In this document: piece after piece, positions 60,341 to 64,000 of the stretch
Numbering within the stretch: the first letter of the stretch is position 1
Layout of the letters: each line of letters opens with the position of its first letter
NCBI GenBank assembly: GCA_020636995.1
Contig: JACJWU010000001.1
Span: 649,084-713,083 of the forward strand
Direction: 5' to 3'
DNA: 64,000 nucleotides
Source of the DNA: Actinomycetota bacterium
GTDB taxonomy: Bacteria > Actinomycetota > Actinomycetes > S36-B12 > UBA10799
Program-made: the position numbers and the translations under genes
The notes under the pieces: model-generated
What the model was told of the DNA's origin: nothing
The model's input: only the letters and a program-made list of their open reading frames with translations
The model's database searches: none

Positions 60341-61078
60341 TCACGGATTCTGTGCCATCGCGGTCGCGTACAAGCACACCGCCGCCGCCGAAGCCAGGTT
60401 CAGCGACTCTGCCGCGCCGAAGATGGGAATGGACACGGTCGGCAGCCCCATGTCGGGTAGGCCGTGGGCCTCGTTGCCGAACACCCACGCCGTCGGCTGC
60501 CGCAGGTCCACCCCGCGCAGATCCTGCTCCCCCGCTCCTGACGTCGCCAACACCTGCAGCCCCGCCACAGGCACCTCATCGAACGCGCAGGTCGTGAACG
60601 GCACATGGAACAGCGAACCAGCGGTGCTGCGCACACATTTGCCGTTGTAAGGGTCGACCGAATCCCCAGTGAAGTAGACGGCATCAGCACCCGCAGCATC
60701 GGCGGTCCGCAGGATCGTGCCGGCGTTTCCGGGGTCACGCACATCGTGCAGCACGACGATCAGCCGCGGATCAACCCGCGGCTCGAACGGAAGGAACCGG
60801 CAGACCGCGGCAACCCCCTGCGGGTGAACCGTCTCGGTCATGGCGAGCAGGACAGGCTCGGGGACCGTGGTGACCTTCACACCGTGGGCGGGGAAGTCGA
60901 CGCCGTCGACGACGAACACCTCGTCCACGAGTTCGGGGTGGTGCACAACCGCCTCGCGTACGGCCTGCGGCCCCTCGACCAGGAAGCGTCCGACCTTCTC
61001 GCGGAACTTGCGGTTGGACAGACGCCGAACGGCCCCAACCCGGTCGGACTTGACCGAGGTGGGGCCGTTCGAGGTCAT
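60341..61078 (-). CDS. SpoU/TrmH-family RNA 2'-O-methyltransferase
   Basis: The 245-residue product has an N-terminal substrate-binding part (RLSNRKFREKVGRFLVEGPQA) and a knotted SPOUT domain with LHDVRDPGNAGTILRTADAAG, VFGNEAHGL and SIPIFGAAESLNLASAAA. It should methylate rRNA or tRNA. The order rpmI-rplT-tsnR-like is conserved (Rv1642-Rv1644). Confidence 0.93.
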   Translation of the reverse strand: MTSNGPTSVKSDRVGAVRRLSNRKFREKVGRFLVEGPQAVREAVVHHPELVDEVFVVDGVDFPAHGVKVTTVPEPVLLAMTETVHPQGVAAVCRFLPFEPRVDPRLIVVLHDVRDPGNAGTILRTADAAGADAVYFTGDSVDPYNGKCVRSTAGSLFHVPFTTCAFDEVPVAGLQVLATSGAGEQDLRGVDLRQPTAWVFGNEAHGLPDMGLPTVSIPIFGAAESLNLASAAAVCLYATAMAQNP

Positions 61079-61079
61079 G

Positions 61080-61445
61080 TCAGGCTGCGGAGGGCAGCGC
61101 TGCCTTGGCGGTCTCCACCAGCGAGGCGAACGCCTTCTCGTCGTTGACGGCCAGGTCGGCCAGCATACGGCGGTCGACCTCGATCCCAGCGGCCTTCAGG
61201 CCCTGGATGAACCGGTTGTAGGTCATGCCGTTCGCACGGGCGGCCGCATTGATCCGCTGGATCCACAGGCGACGGAAGTCACCCTTACGGTCCTTGCGGT
61301 GATCGTACGCGTACACGCCCGAGTGGAGCAGTTGCTCCTTGGCCTTGCGGTACAACCGGGAGCGTTGCCCGCGGTAGCCGCTGGCCTTCTCCAGGGTGCT
61401 GCGGCGCTTCTTCTGCGCGTTGACTGCGCGCTTCACACGTGCCAT
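61080..61445 (-). CDS. rplT: 50S ribosomal protein L20
   Basis: The 121-residue protein starts MARVKRAVNAQKKRR and contains SGYRGQRSRLYRKAKEQLL. GAGGAGG lies about 6-9 bases before the ATG. It is the third gene of the infC-rpmI-rplT operon. Confidence 0.98.
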   Translation of the reverse strand: MARVKRAVNAQKKRRSTLEKASGYRGQRSRLYRKAKEQLLHSGVYAYDHRKDRKGDFRRLWIQRINAAARANGMTYNRFIQGLKAAGIEVDRRMLADLAVNDEKAFASLVETAKAALPSAA

Positions 61446-61458
61446 CTGTCAGTCCTCC

Positions 61459-61656
61459 TCAGCGCTCGCCCAGCAAACGCTTCGCGATCTTGGTGTCACC
61501 AGGGCTCAGCACCTGGTCACGACGCAGGCGGCGCTTGCGGCGCGACGACTTCTGCTCGTAGAGGTGCTGGTTGTTGGCCTGCTCGCGCATGATCTTGCCC
61601 TTGCCGGTCTTGCGCAGGCGCTTCTTGGCGCCGCTGTGGGTCTTCATCTTGGGCAT
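61459..61656 (-). CDS. rpmI: 50S ribosomal protein L35
   Basis: The 65-residue protein starts MPKMKTHSGAKKRLRKTGKG. GGAG sits upstream. It lies between infC and rplT. Confidence 0.98.
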   Translation of the reverse strand: MPKMKTHSGAKKRLRKTGKGKIMREQANNQHLYEQKSSRRKRRLRRDQVLSPGDTKIAKRLLGER

Positions 61657-61681
61657 CTATTTCTCCTTCAGTGCTTCAGGC

Positions 61682-62212
61682 CTACTCGCCCTTGCCGGAC
61701 TTCTTCCGGTGCGGGGCGAGGACCATGATCATGTTGCGGCCGTCCTGCTTCGGCGCAGCTTCCACGAATCCCAACGATTCAACGTCCTCCGCCAGACGGG
61801 TCAGGAGACGAAAACCGAGTTCCGGACGGGACTGCTCCCGGCCACGGAACATGATCGTCACCTTGACCTTGTCGCCCTGCCCGAGGAACCGCTCGATGTG
61901 ACCCTTCTTGGTCTCGTAGTCGTGCGTGTCGATCTTCGGGCGGAGTTTCATCTCCTTGATGACCGTGTGGGTCTGATTGCGGCGGGCTTCGCGTGCCTTC
62001 TGGGCGGTCTCGTACTTGTACTTGCCGTAGTCCATCAGTTTGCACACCGGCGGCTTGGCCATCGGGGCCACTTCCACCAGATCCAGGTCGGATTCGGCTG
62101 CTAGTCGCAGCGCGTCCTCCACCCTGACGATGCCGACCTGCTCGCCGTTCGGCCCGACAAGACGGACCTCCGGGACCCGGATGCGGTCGTTGACGCGTGG
62201 TTCTTCGCTGAT
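61682..62212 (-). CDS. infC: translation initiation factor IF-3, apparent AUC start
   Basis: The 176-residue factor keeps ribosomal subunits apart and proofreads initiation. EPRVNDRIRVPEVRLVGPNG is the conserved N-terminus, MDYGKYKYE and IMFRGREQSRPELG follow. There is no ATG, GTG or TTG at the conserved N-terminus. An ATC at 62212 (ATC AGC GAA GAA) lies six bases after AAGGAGG, so it is the likely start. Rare starts at infC are known to allow autoregulation by IF-3. The frame runs open to 62581, but that part does not resemble the family. Confidence 0.94.
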   Translation of the reverse strand: MSEEPRVNDRIRVPEVRLVGPNGEQVGIVRVEDALRLAAESDLDLVEVAPMAKPPVCKLMDYGKYKYETAQKAREARRNQTHTVIKEMKLRPKIDTHDYETKKGHIERFLGQGDKVKVTIMFRGREQSRPELGFRLLTRLAEDVESLGFVEAAPKQDGRNMIMVLAPHRKKSGKGE

Positions 62213-62366
62213 GAGGCGCCTCCTTCGTTGCGTTGGCAAACGGAAAGGCGCGCCTGACGGATCAGGCACCCGCAGACCATCGGATTCGCAGATCCGGGAG
62301 GTGGGAACGGACGTTCCGCTTGCACAGGTGTCGAGTTTTCGACCCCCTAAGCGTAGCAGGAGCTGC

Positions 62367-62684
62367 TCAGACGATCTCCGACAGCCATCCGGCGGCAGCC
62401 GCACCGAGGGCCGACCAGTCAGCCACACCCCCGCCCGCGTAGGCCGCCAGCAGGGATTCGACGGTCTGCGGCCCGCCGCGGACCGGCCGCTCGCGCACAC
62501 TCTCATCGTGCAGTGTGCACAGCGCCAGGAGGTAGGCCAGCGTCTGCGGGTACGGAGCACCGCGCTTTGCCAACTCGGCATCGATCTCGATCAGTAGGCT
62601 CAGCACGCTGCGGGTCGTCGCTGTGAGGTCCGGGTTGTCAGCCAGCACCCCATCGACAAGGGCCCAGAACGCAGGTTCCGCCAT
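62367..62684 (-). CDS. small hypothetical protein upstream of infC
   Basis: The 105-residue helical product (MAEPAFWALVDGVLADN, AYLLALCTLHDESVRERP) has no motif I recognise. AGGAGG lies only one base before the ATG, which is unusually close. It is in the same direction as infC, separated by 154 bases that hold the infC leader, and is divergent from the next gene. Confidence 0.6.
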   Translation of the reverse strand: MAEPAFWALVDGVLADNPDLTATTRSVLSLLIEIDAELAKRGAPYPQTLAYLLALCTLHDESVRERPVRGGPQTVESLLAAYAGGGVADWSALGAAAAGWLSEIV

Positions 62685-62759
62685 ACCTCCTATTCTCCCC
62701 CGCCCGCGCTGCTACACATCAGAGCCCTCACCGAGCGCAGAATGGGAAGGGAGGTCGAC

Positions 62760-63134
62760 ATGTTGCGAATCGTGGGCACCACTGCTGCAATCGGGCTTCT
62801 CACCATCGCACCGGCCCAGGCCGCGGAATTGACTCCCGTGCTGCGGATCAGCAAGAGCACCGCCCCTGTGGGTGTGGACGTCCCCTACACGATCACGGTC
62901 AAGCCCGCGGCCAAGGCGAAGGGCAAGCGCGTGCGGATCCAGGTGAAGGCGTACGTGGGATGGCGGGGTTTCGACACCTTCCGTCTGGGCAAGTCCGGTG
63001 TTGTCGAGGACGACGTCGAGGGGTACAACCCCGGCGTGGGAAAGTACCGCGTGCTCCTGCTGGGGAAGAGCGGTGGTGTCTTGGCGAAGTCACGGACCGT
63101 GACCGTTTCATGGACGCCGCGGGTCACCCAGTAG
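62760..63134 (+). CDS. small secreted hypothetical protein
   Basis: The 124-residue product starts at ATG 62760, with AAGGGAGG about six bases upstream (an earlier ATG at 62742 lacks this). The signal peptide MLRIVGTTAAIGLLTIAPAQ ends near AQAAEL. The mature part looks like a small beta-sandwich (VGVDVPYTITVKPAAKAKG, RVLLLGKSGGVLAKSRTVTV). I do not recognise the family. Confidence 0.7.
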   Translation: MLRIVGTTAAIGLLTIAPAQAAELTPVLRISKSTAPVGVDVPYTITVKPAAKAKGKRVRIQVKAYVGWRGFDTFRLGKSGVVEDDVEGYNPGVGKYRVLLLGKSGGVLAKSRTVTVSWTPRVTQ

Positions 63135-63178
63135 ACCGGAAGCGGGGGTATCCGGGGCAGCCGGAGGTCAGGGCGATC

Positions 63179-63225
63179 AAGGTTGAATGAAATCGACAAC
63201 CTGGTTGCCCTTCTCATTCAACCTT
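63179..63225. terminator. bidirectional terminator
   Basis: AAGGTTGAATGA (63179-63190) and TCATTCAACCTT (63214-63225) are a perfect 12-bp inverted repeat between the ends of the secreted protein gene and the phosphotransferase gene. Confidence 0.7.
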
Positions 63226-63310
63226 CCAGCGCAACCACCCGGGCGAGCGCCACGTCGACCAGTTGCCGGCACCGTCTCGCACCCGCACACCCGCTTTCCT
63301 GCACGCAGCG

Positions 63311-64000
63311 TCACCCAGTGATCCTCACCAGGTGATCGACCGTCCCGTTGATGCGCATGAGATACGGCAGGTCGAAGGCGGCCCCGAACAGCAGTTGCAT
63401 ACCCACCCGGTCGAACGACTGCACCCGGAATTCCGCGGCTGCCGCGGCCGCGTACAGGTCCGGGTCGACGTCCAGGCCGTTGTCCGACAATGCCTGCCAG
63501 TGCACGGCGAGCAGGTGCAGCAGCTCGTCGACCCCGGTGTGAGCGTCGAGCGTGAAGGTCAGCAGTTCGGCGACATCGCGTTGCGGGGTGTTCACACGCG
63601 CGAGTTCCCAGTCGAGCACCACCACCTGCCCGGAGTCCCGGAACCCCACGTTGCGCTGATTGAAATCGTTGTGCACCAAGCAGGCGGGCATCGCGTCCTT
63701 CACCGGGTGCCACTCGGTGATCGTCTCGATGAGCGCGAGGCGCTGGGCAAGAGTGTCGGAGGTGACCACCTCTGGCAGTCGCTGCGCCGCGTCGCTGAGG
63801 ATCGCCTGCCACAACCCAGCGTCACCAGCGACTGTGCGGGTACTCGGTCGCAGAATGGTCCAGGCGTAGTCATGCCCGGCTGTCGCAGCATGGAAGCCGG
63901 CGGCGGCACGCAGCGCCGCCTCGATCTGCTCGGTGGGCCAGCGCTCGATGGCGCCGCTGGCGTCAAGGCCTTCGATCGGGTTCAGATCCTCGAGAACCAA
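63311..64000 (-). CDS. APH-family phosphotransferase (5' end beyond the window)
   Basis: The visible 229 residues are the C-lobe of an aminoglycoside/choline-kinase-like enzyme. The Brenner-type motif is LVHNDFNQRNVG, and the DFG-like motif is VVVLDWELA. The frame is open at the right edge (LVLEDL is a typical hinge strand), so the N-lobe is missing. The substrate cannot be told; many such proteins are not resistance enzymes. Confidence 0.82.
   Translation of the reverse strand: MVLEDLNPIEGLDASGAIERWPTEQIEAALRAAAGFHAATAGHDYAWTILRPSTRTVAGDAGLWQAILSDAAQRLPEVVTSDTLAQRLALIETITEWHPVKDAMPACLVHNDFNQRNVGFRDSGQVVVLDWELARVNTPQRDVAELLTFTLDAHTGVDELLHLLAVHWQALSDNGLDVDPDLYAAAAAAEFRVQSFDRVGMQLLFGAAFDLPYLMRINGTVDHLVRITG

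Noticed and set aside
63311..64000. Antibiotic-resistance aminoglycoside phosphotransferase
   Set aside because: Only the general APH/choline-kinase fold is visible. The N-lobe is missing, and nothing points to drug substrates.

Overview
The window is a high-GC chromosomal segment from an actinobacterium (class Actinomycetes). Three observations support this. The 16S sequence and rRNA leader are of actinobacterial type. GTG starts and ATGA/GTGA stop-start overlaps are common. The housekeeping order infC-rpmI-rplT-trmH / pheST / argCJBD-R-GH / tyrS / TPR-HAD-small ORF-tlyA-nadK-recN / pyrG-nudix-ald-xerD / scpAB-rluB / cmk-der is, from memory, close to the Mycobacterium tuberculosis Rv1641-Rv1713 region. 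A finer taxonomic placement is not possible without tree building.

Region 1 (1-14145) is an accessory lipid or polyketide locus. It holds a giant PUFA-synthase-like protein (KS-AT-KS-four ACPs-KR-DH, 5' end outside the window), a 1622-residue acetyl-CoA-carboxylase-like protein four bases downstream, and a convergent Sfp-type phosphopantetheinyl transferase. Together they look like an extender-supply, chain-building and ACP-activation set. Two features are odd. All four ACPs have Thr where the phosphopantetheine-bearing Ser is expected. The carboxylase has lost the ATP-grasp half of its biotin carboxylase.

Region 2 (14235-16878) is a small variable zone. It has a secreted hypothetical protein, tRNA-Pro(GGG) followed by 111-bp tandem repeats that copy the tRNA 3' tail and carry strong hairpins, a PD-(D/E)XK homing-endonuclease-like gene, and a VapBC-type toxin-antitoxin pair.

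Region 3 (16895-36160, almost all minus strand) carries der, cmk, tyrA with an ACT domain, aroH-type chorismate mutase, rluB, scpB, scpA, xerD, ald, a nudix hydrolase and pyrG. It continues with a nonapeptide-repeat RDD membrane protein broken by an in-frame TAG, then recN, nadK, tlyA, a 46-residue ORF, a phasin/H1-like protein, an SCP2-like gene (plus strand), a HAD phosphatase and a TPR-like protein. parA, which I expected next to scpA, is not there.

Region 4 (36181-41601) is a complete rRNA operon on the minus strand, with promoter, boxA-like leader, 16S, 23S, 5S and terminator.

Region 5 (41696-53947) has a secreted beta-propeller protein, tyrS, two membrane proteins and the arginine operon argCJBD-R-GH without argF, preceded by a candidate ARG box. 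Region 6 (53996-64000) has an acyl-CoA ligase behind a perfect palindrome, pheST, an MBL hydrolase, trmH-like, rplT, rpmI and infC (apparent AUC start), two small genes and a truncated phosphotransferase.

Two roughly 115-bp intergenic elements (19324-19438 and 46541-46656) share nested GGTTAG/CTAACC palindromes and look like an undescribed repeat family. A third, partial inverted copy lies at 19502-19544. A different nested palindrome lies upstream of scpA (23172-23294).
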